The translations under genes were made by a program, and so were the position numbers. Below, in pieces: positions 36,610 to 50,900 of a DNA stretch of 64,000 bases (positions within the stretch are counted from its first letter, which is position 1; each line of letters starts with the position of its first letter). This stretch comes from Mactra quadrangularis (Eukaryota > Mollusca > Bivalvia > Venerida > Mactridae): contig CM046304.1 in the NCBI GenBank assembly GCA_025267735.1, positions 14,632,001 to 14,696,000 on the forward strand, in the 5' to 3' direction. Below the pieces are notes generated by a model, which had not been told where the DNA came from, searched no databases, and saw nothing but the letters and a program-made list of their open reading frames with translations.

Positions 36610-37555
36610 TGCTACGTTACTAATCTCGTTATTAAGAGTTAGTTATTTCATTATTTGGAATAAGTATTCTCGTTATATTAGAATAAATAATGTCATTATT
36701 TGGAATAAGTTATCTCGTTATTTTGAATAAGTAATTTCGTTATTTTGGAATTAGTAATGTCGTTATTTAAGAAAAGATATCTTGATATTTGAAATAAGTT
36801 ATCTCGTTATTATGAATTAGTTATCTTGCCATTACGAATTAGTTATCTCGTTATAACGAATAAGTTATCAAGCTCTCCATTACGAATAAGTTTTTTCGTC
36901 ATAACGAATAAGTTTTCTTGCCATTACGAATAAGCTATCTCGTTATTAAGAATAAGTAATCTCGTTATTACGAATATGCTTTCTATTTATTATGCATTGG
37001 TTATCTTCTTATAACGAAAAAGTTGGCACCTTTTCAACGAATAAGTTACCTCATTATTATGAATAAGTAATTTTGCCATTACGAATTAGTTATCTCGTTA
37101 TAACGAATAAGTTATCTCGCCATTTCGAATAAGTTATCTCGTCATAACGAATAAGTTATCTCGTTATTACCGATAAGTAAGCTCCTCTCGACAAATAGTT
37201 ATCTCATTATTACGAATTAGTTATCTTGCCATTACAAATAAGTTATCTCGCTATAACGAATGAGTTATCTTGTTATTACGAATAAGTTATTTCGTTATTA
37301 TGAATAACTTATCGCGTTATTACAAATAAGTTATCTCGTTATTACGAATTAGTTATCTCGTTATTACGAATTAGCTCTCGTTATATCAAATAAGTTATCT
37401 ACTCGTTACGAATGAGTTACATCGTCATTATGAAAAAAACCATCTCGTTATTACGATTTAGTTTTCTCGTTATTTTAAATAAGTTTTCTCGTCTTTAGGA
37501 ATTAGTTACATCGTCATTACGAATAAGTTATCTCGTAATGAGGAATAAACAATCT
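36610..37555 (+). repeat. 22-bp minisatellite, about 40 degenerate copies
   Basis: Variants of CGTTATTACGAATAAGTTATCT repeat across about 950 bp, with many units containing the palindrome CGTTATAACG. Units vary by point changes and small indels. It lies between the candidate exon at 35991 and exon 1 of IAP gene 2. Confidence 0.9.
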
Positions 37556-38022
37556 CCGAATTGACCACTTCGAAATTCCGAATTTGTTATATGTATATAT
37601 TACGATATAGTTATCTTAATACAATAGATATGAATTTTATTTTCGTTATCACGACCATAATACTTGTGAAAATATTCGACTTTCGTTCAACTAATTATAG
37701 TGGACGAAATTAACTCTTTTTTGCCAGATAATTATCTCGTTATTAGGAATTAGTTATCTAGTGATTACGAATTATCTTGTTTTACGAACAAATTAGTTTG
37801 TTCTTACTAAGTTATAATCTCATTATGAAGACATAACATTTAAAACTCTTTTTCTCTTTTAGGAATAAATTTTCGTAAATTTTAGAACGTTGTAGTGAAA
37901 ATAAAGAACGTACTGCAATTTTCATCGACGTCACTGCGTCAATATATGTTTCTTGATAACATAAATGAGACATTATTTTAAACAAAGTGATATCTACTTC
38001 TATCGTTCAGTGGATACAAAAA

Positions 38023-38935
38023 ATGGAAAAAGTCATGAATAAAAACAAAGTGCCAAGGAAGAGAGGAGAAGTTATCATACAAATAGAGCTTCCAAGCGAT
38101 TCTGATATCTTCAATGAATTTGTGGAAGACGATTTCGCGAAGTTTAGTGTATGTCTATTTAAGGCTGATACTTGTTTCATAATTCCCGCTGATGGTGCGC
38201 TGAGGCATGAATTGTTGCACTTCAGACCAGATAAACAAAAAAAGTATCCCCAGTTCACAGGTTCGAAGTATTCGTCCTTCATTGTTTATAGAAACGCGTT
38301 TGGCGAATTGGTAACTATTGGTATTGCTCCAGAGTGTAATCAAATGTTTACTGAGTTAGAAGAGAGAATTTCTTATTCACACAGAAGAGAAGTTGATTAT
38401 TTTGATTTAATAAATGCTAGTAAGAAGACTAGTGGAAGCAGATCGCCACCAATAATACAAGCAAATAGTGAGTTCATTGGGAGAAATCGTGATTCACTGA
38501 GAACGGTGATTAGGGCTTACATTCGTAAATCATTTATCAATCATAAAAGAAATAAGACAGGAAAGGCTGTACCACCCAGGCCCAATGAGGATACCAACCA
38601 AATAGCTAAACCATCCCATGGAAATACCTATGAGAACCCTCCTTTCCCAGCACAAGAGAGTACACACGGTTTAGGCGAACAAGCTGTATCAGGGTTTTAT
38701 ACTAGAAATGAAATGTTTAGACCGGACATTACTCATGAAGAGTCAGGTTTCCATAGATACAGTCCATCATTATATAGTGGATTACAGTCGTCATCAGATC
38801 GTCCAACAAGATCCACACCAGCCCCAGCGTTTCCAGAATACAGAAACTACGCGACTCGGAAGGCAACCTTCAGGCGATGGAACCGAGTGTACCCTTCTGA
38901 GTCGGATTTTACTGATGCTGGATTTTTTCTTACAG
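38023..38935 (+). CDS. IAP gene 2, exon 1: unrecognised N-terminal region and first half of BIR1
   Basis: Codes residues 1-304. Residues 1-130 look globular; 130-270 are low-complexity and rich in Ser, Pro, Asn and Arg; BIR1 begins near residue 280 (YRNYATRKATFRRW) and ends at DAGFFLT. A possible acceptor lies at 38010. The exon must end in phase 1, which is met at ACAG followed by gcaagt, a GC donor with otherwise perfect consensus. The nearby GT, four bases further on, would be out of phase. Confidence 0.85.
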
Positions 38936-41900
38936 GCAAGTATCTATATATTGTTTAGTACCCAGTGTCACGATTTTTCGCGTAATAGTTGCCATGCAAA
39001 CTATTACAATTATATCGTGCCGATATCGGCTAAATAACGGTATGTTTTGTAAGTTTTCTGGATCAATGTAGGAAAACTTATAGTGGCATATTTCTGCCAC
39101 CAGCCAACCACATAAGTAACACGCCATTTAAGTAATTAACTAGTTACGTAACTTGTCAACCAATTAATTAACTAGTTAATTAAGTTGTTAACTAGTTACA
39201 TAACACGTTTTTTCCAATAAATAAAAGATCATTACAGGGAAAAATGGCAGTTGTTAGCATTAAATTGCATTTTTTTCCTGTTATGATCTTTTATTTATTG
39301 AAAAAAAACTAGTTACGTAACTCGGTTATCTGGAGGCAAAAATATGCCACCATAGGAAGTTAGGAATTAAATCAGAATAGAAAAATAGTTTTTAAAATAT
39401 CGTTCACTTGTTTTTATAAATATGGCTATGCATGGGTTTTATCATTTTGATCACAGGTGGCAGGCACGGTACAGTCACATCAATAAAATGCCTCTAGTGG
39501 ACGGGTTTGATATCCCTCCTTTGTCACTTGAAGAACTACTTGATTAAGAGCGAGTAAATATGGGTTTTAAATAGAAGAAGTATATTTCAATGTTACTTTA
39601 ATTTCGCGGAAAATATTTTTTAGATATCTCCAGCTCTTCAGTTTCTCATTTGAAATTAAAAAATGACCTGGTGTTATATAACAGTTCTTTTATCGAAGTG
39701 AAATATGTGTAAAAATGAAATGAAAACGTGCCAGCTAATTGGCAATCCCGGTTCATTTATAATGATTCCTGACTCGTTAGTAATGCGAAACTTACATGCA
39801 ACAGTATAACATCTGTCACAGTATACAATCGAACTGTATCCAAGTAGGATATCGCGAGCTAGAAAACAATATGGTAAAACAAGCACACGAGATGTTTACT
39901 GAGTTATAATTTTAAAACATAGTGTTTCCATTACTGAAAATGTCAAAGCTTTGGTTACTAATGTATGCGTAGATTTGTTTTATAACGCGCTTAATCACTG
40001 ACGTTGAATAAGTGTTAGAAAATACTTAGATAATTCGTAAGGACGTGTTTTCGACAATATAGCTAGGGTAAAATACCAAATTAACACATACTAGGTCAAT
40101 TGCGTGTAGCTTTTTTTTAAATATCAAATTTCTGATTTTCAGAAAATGCTCGGCCTACTTTTATTTTCAGAAAAAAAGAAATTACTTTTCGAAAATTTTA
40201 AACTGAAAAGTTCGTAAAATTTGCAATTTCGCAACCGTGATTATGAAGTCTAATAATAATTTTTCGATTTTCTTGTGTGATTTAGGCCTTGTGACGGGTG
40301 TTACCACTATTATATACATTCACTTGATATAACACTTTTATTCCACTATTCTACCATATCGCAATAAGTTGCTTCACAGTTGTAAAATTAAAATACAACT
40401 CAACTGAGGGTATAAAAAATATGTGGTTCTTTTTTTAACGTTTTAGTCATCCTAACCATGTTTTATGTCATTTTTTATAATGATGATTAGCGATTATATA
40501 TTTCATTGAATATTTATATATTCGTTTCTTTCAAAAAGACGTAAAAAGGTTGTTTGGTCTGAATACAAGGTTATTGACTAAACAAATGAATATTTCAGAA
40601 TGATTGTGTCATTAAGATATACCCAGAAACAGTCGATAAGAATTGATCCGGCACTCAATGCATATTTGACAGGTTACGTTGATCTATATTTAGAACTGAA
40701 ACATGTACGCCCACTTTGTAAATCGTGAAACTCTTTAAAAACTACAGCATGTTTATTTCATGTAAGGAACGAGTATAAACGAACATTAATTATAAGAACA
40801 TATTAATTGAGTACCAATTCAATTCCGTTCGACAATAGTCATTGCTATGAAAATATTTTTCAACTTCTATTCATGTAATGACTTGCATTTAATTGAAAGA
40901 AAGCTATTTTCTCATTCTGTACACAAACGGTCTGACTGACCATTGTACGGAGACGCCGCGCATCATGGGTAAAACTGTTTATTTACCTGAACACACGTGG
41001 CAATGTTTACATTCTAATAATTTCCCCCTTCAAGTATACTGAACTAATAGAGAATGTATTTTGTGTCTACTCAATAAATGAATTTATCCAAGGTTCAGTA
41101 AACCATATCAGTAGTGAGTTATGTGTAGTTTTAGCACGAAGTTTGTGTGATTACACACCATATAAATAGCTTACTTAGCGTGTTTTAGTCATTCGAAGTC
41201 TTTGCATTGTGTTAGAAGTTTGTTAGAGAATTATAAATGGCAAAACTTATACATTTTTGGAGCACATGGTCAACCAGTTGGGTTTAAATGCAACTTTTAC
41301 TAATGGCTCAAGAGAAGTACACAAATTTTAGAAGTTCCTATATATGAGAAGTTATTGCGAAGAAATTTATGTGAAGAAATCTACTTCTATGCTGACTTTG
41401 AACAATTCAAGGACTTTTCGTCTGCTGCAGAACTATGCTACATGGAGAATAGAAATTATTGTCGTCAGATTTTTAGTTCATGGAATATCAAGCTCACAGT
41501 GGTTCTAGCAACAAACAACTGCCAAAACCATGGGGTGTAAGAAGAAGAAGTCTTTTACACAGTGAAAATTTGAAATAGATAAGTATTCTTAGAATAAATT
41601 TGTCGTAACAATGATTATAATTTAGATGTTTACTTTTTCATACTGAAAGTACTTTTTTGCAAATTACATATCTCTTTAGCAATGTTCACTCAAGTTGTTA
41701 TAGAATATATATTTCAAAATTCAAAATAGTTTATTTTTGGAAAATAATACGTACGAAATATTCTGATATTGTCATTCATTCTTCAGAATTGTAGTTTGTT
41801 ACAGTTTTCAATAAACAATGTCGAGAAAACAGACTCATTATAGAATTAATTGTACAAAATCTAACAGAAAATAGCTTTTTCAATTTGAAAATTGTGTCTT

Positions 41901-44900
41901 AGCCAATGAGTTTATTTTGTGACATTTCTTCCGCTTATCATCACATACATTTTTCTCAGTTCTTGCATACTATTTTTAGATTTCTTTTTAAACAGATGGT
42001 GTACAGAAATTCAATAGGAGTATTATTTTAATTTTTTAGAACATTTGTGTATTAACCGTATAATTATTTTTACAAATGTTTAAGTTTTTATTGTGGATTT
42101 TTCATTGCAGAAATATTGTAAGATATAGGATTTTTCAAGATCATGGTTACTCTCAGAGATAGTTGTTCAATTCAATGCGATTTTTTGATAAGTTTTTAAA
42201 AGAAGTCAATTTTTATTCCAATTAAGATTATTGATCGGCTCAGATTGATTTGGCCTTTAATATTTTAGTGCCTAAGTGCGACGTTTAAAGCCCCTATATC
42301 AAAAGTAATGCTGTTTTTTTTTTTTTTGACGGCAAAAAAAAACGAGACATTTATTTCAATCACCTCTTATGAACAAGAATTTTTAAATATATGCAAAAAT
42401 TGCCTCGATATGTTCATGTCATTTGTTTATTTCAAACTGAAAGTAGATCGAAACCGAAAGTAGAATTTGGTTGTCAATACTTGAAACATTAATTTTGATC
42501 AAAATAATTTTTTCAAGATGAAGTCTTATTAGAGAGAAAACTTACTCCGAATACATAAATAAAATTTTTAAACTATTTTAGATCAGGATATAGTGTGAAT
42601 ATAGTGAGCTTTTATAAAAGTACCCCAATTTTTTTAAGAATTTGACATTTTGTATAACTCAAATTTAGAAAGCAGAACGGTTTGAACGGTTAATTGTGCC
42701 TTTAATGCATGTTATAATTAAATAACTTCATGGTTGTAAAACATTTTTCAAGTTTACTGTTAATGAAACTATCTTCATTTAGTTGCTTTGAATAGAGTGT
42801 CAGTCTGTCTGTTTTATAGTGATTGTACATTTTAACAGGAAGAGAATTAGTAGATTTGCACGTAAATGTATTTATATGATTACTGTTTTCGAGTTTTTTG
42901 TTTATAAATGTCCATACAATTTGTATAGTAATTAAATCTAGGTCTTATAGGGATACAGTGTTTAATATATCACATTGTCAGGCTGTTTGACAAACTTGTC
43001 TTTTTAGGAATCAAATCTTAACAAAAACTATGTTCATTCTAGTCCCGTTCCAGAAGCGGTCAAATGTTATTCAGACATTTCTTGTCCAATATTATAGCGC
43101 TGTCACCGATTATTGTTGTGACCAAATTCGTAAAAGATGCATTCATCATTAAAAGATTAGACGTCCAGGAAAAATTGTCATATTTATTTTATACATTACA
43201 GACTTTTCTCTTTTGATAAGACACGAAAGATAGCACTGGTGTACTGATAATGAAATGACATTCATATTTACTTATTTTTTCATTTGACATATAATTCTTG
43301 TTTATTTATTTGTTTTATTATGTAGGCTACATGTTGTATGTTAGGTCATGCGCCTTTTTGTACAATAATCTTGCCCTATAAACCGGTGAATAAGCTCATA
43401 CGTGAATAACATTTTATTAATTTAATACAGACAAATTTATGTGTAAGATCTTTTTTGAATAGTGAGTAAACACATTGTAAATTTCATAAATGACATGTTC
43501 ATGAATTAAGTGTAAACTTGTTAGAATAAGAAAATGTTAAAATAATACAACCCTAGATATTGGTGTGTTATGGGGCTGGCTGTGTTTATATACGCTATGT
43601 TTACATGGACGAATAGTTATTTATTACATGTTAATTTGTATAATTAAATGATAATGATCTATGACAAAAAGTACTATTTGAGCTGAAGTCTTCGAATAAA
43701 ATAGTAAGAAAGTAAAATCAAACATGCGTACAGTAGTAAGGGGAGTTCTATGACTAATTCACATTAATTTAAACAGTTATACAAAATTTAATTTATATAT
43801 CAAAGGTATTAGAAGGTAAATTTCATTGAAAAATTTCATGATTCTGTGTCTTATTTTTATAATTGTGATTGATACAGACAAACTGTAATATTACTTGGCA
43901 AAATATTTCTAGAATTTCTCTTAATAATCGGGGTTGTTCCCTATCTAAATCCACGCGGGCCAGGGTAGCAAAATAGATTAGTGTTAAAATATGCATTTAA
44001 TGATTGGACGATACTAGAGCTTGTTATTGTACTGCATTAGCATAATTCGATTTAATAAATATCCTTACCGCCTGAGAATGTTGAAAAGACATAAAACAAC
44101 CAATGAAAATGTTTCATTTTCAACAAATACGACATATAACACATCTGTAAATAGCTTGGTGATTCCCTCAGTATCTAACTTTTGTTTTCAACAATGTGTA
44201 CGCCACATGTTTAATTCGTTCAGTTGAATAATATAAGGGTTAAATGTCATTAGTAAGTGATTTCTTGTGTTCTCAATACTGTTTTTAAATCACTATACTT
44301 TGTTCTATACTTTATACATAGTAAAATTGACTGCAAATCCATTTAAGGACATTTTTCCGTAGAACTTGAATGGAATATGAGTTAAATAGAAATTACGAGT
44401 TTACAGATTATATCAATAAATTCATAGGCGTAGTTGATCGAGGTGACTGGAACAAATTCTCAAAATTCATGGATTATTAATAGTTATCTAATACTATTAG
44501 TATAATTTATAATAACAACTGAAACGATTTACCACCAGGATCTGAGAATTTAAAGTTGAGGATATGTATCTTGTTGATAGGAGAGAGATGATAATTGGCT
44601 AATTCCGTCCGTAAATTTTGCCCCTTATGTTAAAAATCATCAATAAAATGCAAAACAGTTTGCACATAAAAAGCCAATCAGGTACATTTTGGATTACTAA
44701 ATAAATAATGCAACCATGTCAAATATTCTTTAATTTTCTAAGTCTAAAATATATTTTGAAAACATCATTATTAAAAGTAAATTTCTGGTCGTAAGTTGTT
44801 GATAAGGTAATAACAGTCAGATGACATTGTTTTTTAACAAAGTTGTCGTTGAACATTATACATATATATGCCTTAAAATAAATTTATATATTTATTTTTT

Positions 44901-47900
44901 GTGGGTCTTACATGATATACAGAAAAGTCGAATGGCACCCATTAAAACATATGACATATTCACAGCTAATCGTAATGTTTATGGCCGAATGGCTTTTGAA
45001 ATATAATGGTTTATATTTTGCCAAATGGCATGTTTGATAGCCGAATGGCATGTTTTATAGCCGAATGGCATGATTTATAGCCGAAAGGCATGTTTTAAAG
45101 CCGAATGGCATGGTTTATAGCCGAATGGCATGTTTTAAAGCCGAATGGCATGTTTTTACGCCGAATTGGGATGTTTTAAAGCCAAATGACATTATGTGAC
45201 AACCGAATGGCATGTTTCAAGCCGAATGACATGTTTAATAGCCGAATTACATTATAAAGCCGAATGACATATTTTATAGTCAAATGGCTTGTTCTTCGGA
45301 CGAATGGCATGTTTTATAGTAAAATGACATGTTTTTCGGCCGAATGGCATGTTTTATTGCATGTTAATAGCTAAATTACCTGTTCAAGCTCGCTGATTTA
45401 ATAGTAGCAAAATTACCGAATTAAGCCCAATGCTGTTTTTAGAACCCAATTACATGTTTGTTACTAGACTGTCTGTTTTATATCCAAAGTGTGTTTTTAT
45501 CCAAAATGCCTGTTAAAATATGTTTGTTTATGGCTCAAATGTGAATTTATAACTCAATTGCTTGCTTTACCCAAATGCTACATTTAAAGCCAAAATGTCT
45601 GTTATAGCCAATTAGTGTGTTTATTGCCCAATGGCGTGTTTATATATAATTTGTCCAGTTTTATATGTTGGATATCTTACGATCCTGATTAAATTTCCTT
45701 TCCGTTCATTGTTTTACTATAAATACGGTAATGGTTACTAAGTGTAAGGTAATGTAATATGGCTAGACTATAGTAAAGATGCCATTGACTGAAAGTGCCT
45801 ATTGAAAAATACTTTGAAAATAAATAGGTTAATGTGTAATATATATATCAAATCAACTGTGATTTTTGACTTGGCGTGATAATTTAAGTCTATTTTTATG
45901 TATGGTATGTTCCTTTATGTTATGAGAATGATGTAAATTTAATCATGAATATTTTATTCCTATTTTGATTATCATAATTCATTTCAAGTCCCGTTCTTTG
46001 TATGTCGATAATACACAATGCAGGGCTGTTCCTAACTATATATGTTTTGTTGTTGTTTTTTCATTTATATGGTTTGTTGATTAGGGGATAAATGATTTAT
46101 TTCCGTTTGAGAGGATCGAACTAGGAAATAAATGAATTTATCCAAGGTTCAGTAAACCATATCAGTAGTGAGTTATGTGTAGTTTTAGCACGAAGTTTGT
46201 GTGATTACACACCATATAAATAGCTTACTTAGCGTGTTTTAGTCATTCGAAGTCTTTGCATTGTGTTAGAAGTTTGTTAGAGAATTACCCACCCTATCCC
46301 ACCCCTCCATATGTTTGAAATTGGTATTTTATATCAAATGAATTAATATAGAATTATATATTAATCTATAGTTTGCACGATTGTATCAAATATATATTGT
46401 AATACACATGTTTGGCGGTTCATATATAAAACCGCATGAACTGAGTAATTTGTCATTCGAAAATTTATTACAAGTAATTCAAGTTACTGATTACTACAAC
46501 CCTCTCACCCTTTTGTCTAGATTTAAAACATGTATTATAATATTATCAATATATTTTCAGAAGCAATTTATTGAAGTGATGTGTTTTGCTTGTAGTTTTA
46601 GAAAGTGTGTTGTACATGTATGTCATCAACATAGGAGAGGAGAGTTTATGATTATTCTCAAGATTGTTAGTCTTTGCGTCAAGAGATGGATACATCAACA
46701 TCATTTCGTGGATATAAATTTGTGAAACCATCTATTCCCTTTTTTGTGTTTACATGAACATTATGTGTTTGAATTAATCGATGGACTCTAGATACCAATC
46801 ACGTTTATTCATAATAAGACTCTATTATTACCATATAATGTGACACCAGTTGTATTGAATAATACACATTATGTGTACAATTTAGTATTTGTCAGATATC
46901 AAATCAAAATTTAATGTCTGGAAAATATCAGTGAGACCAAACTAAATATTCTTATCATGATAACAATTTGACGTATATTTGTTAAACATACTGCTGCTAT
47001 ACATTATAATCTTTTATCTTAGTATTGTAAATAAGTTTTCCAATTGTAGTATTAAACAATAAGTTCGAGCTTATAATTGTATTCACTTTTTTATCACTCT
47101 GCGAAATGAGGCCCAACATTTAGTGGTGTTGAAGAATGCCTAGAAGCAGACAAATGGGCACAGGGTTCCAGACACAACGTGTCTGGTTTTACCTGGGCGA
47201 GTCCACCACATCTGCAGAATGATATTGAAAGTGTGTCTGTACTCTTAATCACAAGATATTAATATGCTTATTAGATTATGCCACTACATATGACAAAGCA
47301 TGTAAATTTTATGTCGTATTTGTTAATGTATGCACAGATTGTGAATTTCACATAGTTTATATACTACCATGTTTATCATGACTATGTTATTATATTTAAA
47401 TTATGATAATGTATGTTTGGCTAAAAGAAATGAAAGAAGATTAGGCTCATTCTACGTAACAACTAAACTATTTAATTGAATATTGTCATTTACTTCATTA
47501 TCGCGTAAACAATGCGCATTACACTGCATTTGTAAGTCAAAGTTACTGAAAGCTTTCTGATTATTTATTCTTATTGTTATAAGCTTATATCTGCATATCA
47601 TTTATCATAACATGTAAACTAAAGTTCTGTAAACTTATTATTATGTCATCCATGATCAAAGTTTAAAAATACAACTACTAACATCTTACATGTATAAACA
47701 TAATGAATCACGCTGCATATTTTTTGTGATTTGCTCAATGATACAGTTATAAACATTATTCTTTTGTGATATGTATAACCATAGAACTAATGTACATGTG
47801 CTCAAATATATTATAATAAATACACAATGCAGGGCTGTTCCTAACTATATATGTTTTGTTGTTGTTTTTTCATTTATATGGTTTGTTGATTAGGGGATAA

Positions 47901-50900
47901 ATGATTTATTTCCGTTTGAGAGGATCGAACTAGGAAATAAATTAAACTATCCAACCAACGTTTTAATCGGTAGTTAAACCTTCATCATAACGTGTTTACA
48001 TCTGTCATTCTTTACACAGACGTTTGAAATGCACCTACACCTATAGAGGTTTAAAAGTACTGTGTATCTATGGATTTATATTCCTGTAGCTAAGAGTGAT
48101 CATATATTTTACATTTTAACAATGATTTTGTCAAAAACCGAAAAAATCCAACGATTTTGTCTTCATGCGCCGCACTATATTCTGATGCGTACCAAACGCC
48201 GAATTTGGGGAGCGTTGTGCGTCTTAGTATAGAAGTGATATCTACACCTTCTATTTATAGAATGCTATTTTCTAAGTATTTTCTTATCGTTTCTGGTCTA
48301 TAAATATTACAGGTTGTGTATATAATGCATGGACAATAAGCTGTGCGTTTTTCCTTATAAAAAGTAATGACTTAAAATGCGGCACCTTTGTCATAAATCA
48401 GTGCGTTTGTAGCCTGTCTGGACGGTTAAATGCACACTTTGAATAGAATTTAAGAGGTTTATTCATTATCAAACAATACATATGCTTCTTAAATTTCAAC
48501 CGAAGTAGCACATGTCTATAGATAATGTTTCAACAGATAGCGCCAACTGTTGGTTCATTATTCAAATGAATACTTCAATGTGTAAAATATATGAGGAAGT
48601 CACAACAAAATGTTTTTATAGAGAATCAAATAGGTACAATCTTGGAAGACTAAATTATATCTGACTTATTTCATAGTTATCAAAGTTTGATTAATGTATA
48701 TGAACATATCATTATCGTTGATGAGAGAGCAAACTTTAATGTTCAACAACTGTTTAAACCACGTACAAAATTTAATTATAAAGATAAAAGCACCCAAGAG
48801 ATAAATGCTAAGGAAGACAAAACTTTCATGTAGCTAACTACTTTTGTATTTATTTTATGCGTTCATTATTTTCTTAATAGTTTAACATTAGTTCATTCAA
48901 CATCATTAAATCTTAATGTTTAATTGAAGAAAACAAGAGGAAAAAAGATACTCTTTTAATCATTCAGTCATTTGAAATAAATGAAAAAGGTTGAGAGCAA
49001 TAAATAAAAGAAAGGACACGAAACTTGATTTCCAACTCGCAACATACTAATAGAATACAGTCCATAAAAAGTATACATATACATATCGTGGCTAAACGTG
49101 CATTGAGTCACAGTCTTACATTTAACACATCATTCGCAACTCCTCGAATCTTCATTTAATGAATAATTTTGTACGAGTCAACAAAGAATATTGGAGTTTT
49201 TTGTGTCATAAACGAGACAAAGCACGGGCAAAGCACGTAGTTCTTGTAGAAGCACACAAGGCACTGTAAAACATTTTCGTATGTTGTATATGTGACTTAA
49301 TATTACTGAGCGACATTATCAATCAATGTATTTCAAATTAATGCATGAAAACGACACATTAATCATCATCTACCGTAGCACCATGCAAAGCCTTTGTATG
49401 ATAATGTGACGTAAAGGTATTTCCAAAATGGCGTCTAAATATGTCCGAAGTTGTCTGATGTAAAAGTACGTCGTCTTTAAGTACCTTCGTCTTCTCCTTA
49501 TCAAATATGTTTATTCTGTATCAGATGAGGATGATTTAGTGAGATGTTTCCAGTGTGGTATAGGTCTCAGAGAGATAACAACTGAAACTATCCCATTAGT
49601 AGACCACGCGAAATATTCAAGAGAGTGTCCATTTCTGATGGAGAGTCTTGGCACAGAGGAATTGAATCAACTACAGGTACGATTTCTAATACTAACAAAT
49701 ACAAATGTGTCTTGAGGACCCTGGACTGGTCACATGAGAACTAGATTCTAAGAGCACCTGGTACAAACTGTTATATATTGCTATATAAAAACCATAGGCG
49801 TAACTTGAACAATTATTGTAAAGAATCTTAGGGTGATGTCACATGCCATACATAGTTAGGCCTTAAAGTTTTAGAAAAGATTGTTTAACTCTTTGTAAAA
49901 CTTAAATTGTTTTCCTAGGGCGGTGCTACCTTACAACCCAAGTGTATCATTCGATTTAACTTTGTCGAACACGTTAAGGTAATGCCACAGAAAAAAACAA
50001 AATAAGCTTTGATCGTTTCAGTTTTAGAGAACATTTTTTAAATATTTCCCTTCTCAACAGAAAGCTATTATTGTGATTTCTGCAGCGGTGCCAATTTAGA
50101 CCCTGGGGCATTACCTCAATCGTTATAGATGCCTTTGGGTGAAGCCATATGCTAAATATGGAACACTATGTAAACCTTGTTAATTCAGTGGCATAACTAG
50201 TTACATTTCTTGTTAACCACTTAAATGATTTGTTAGCTTCATATAGTTATCTGGCGGCAGAAATACGTCGCAATTAAAAAGCGGGCCATTAACATTGTTG
50301 CCTTAACTTCTAGTATTATAGGATACACGTATTGCTTTTTATTGTTTAGGTACCAAGCCAAAATGCACGAAGAGAGCCTGCGTACCCGGGTAAGTAAACT
50401 TATCACCCCATAAACCATCTACTTATAAAAAAATTATATCAATTTCATGTTTCAAAATAAAAAAGAACACAGGTTATAAATCTATATTAAATACCATAAA
50501 ATTGATATACATTTAAACATATATATGGATTACCTCTAAAATACCCGATCTCAACCGAGCTGAATATTAATGGAAATTACTGCATTGTAAGGAAAGTGGG
50601 TCGTGGAACAAGTTTTGACAACACATTATTCACTATCAAGTACGCTCCCTGGTACCCCAGTACCGAGCTGGAAAAATTGAAAACATTTAACCTTACCTTG
50701 AAATACCCTTCCGAACGTCAGTCCAAACACATATTTAAAGTTCTTTTTTCATTAATCCAAATGTTGATATAGGTTGTCCATGTAACATATTACAATGTCT
50801 TAGGGTGATTTACACAAAAAGTATTTCCAAAATGTAAATTTGATAATTCATCCCAACACAAATATTACACGTTTTAAATTACAGTTTACACACAAGTACC

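Larger units (their letters stand above)
41073..47942 (+). mobile_element. 6.9-kb element with A1-B1-A2-B2 split direct repeats (Ngaro/PAT/DIRS-like), non-autonomous
   Basis: A1 41073-41233 equals A2 46127-46287 (161 bp, no difference seen). B1 46011-46133 equals B2 47820-47942 (123 bp, no difference seen). B1 and A2 overlap by the junction AATAAAT, which also starts A1 and ends B2. This order, A1-interior-B1A2-spacer-B2, is the split-direct-repeat plan of tyrosine-recombinase retrotransposons, which use circular intermediates. The insertion sits in repeat R, whose uninterrupted copy at 59388 reads AATAAA at the same place. No reverse transcriptase, RNase H or recombinase frame is visible in the interior, so it would depend on proteins supplied in trans, or is a passenger-bearing derivative. 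The perfect repeats indicate a recent insertion. Confidence 0.75.

Noticed and set aside
36610..37555. CRISPR array
   Set aside because: 22-bp units are contiguous and degenerate, with no unique spacers, in a genome with spliced genes; it is a minisatellite.
46381..46725. 114-codon ORF between A2 and B2
   Set aside because: No motif of RT, RNase H or tyrosine recombinase, and an overlapping ORF on the other strand; probably chance.
41073..47942. LTR retrotransposon with three LTRs
   Set aside because: A and B are joined only in the middle; the outer ends carry A alone and B alone, and both break at the same AATAAAT. No TG...CA ends or polymerase frame are seen. Split direct repeats explain this better.
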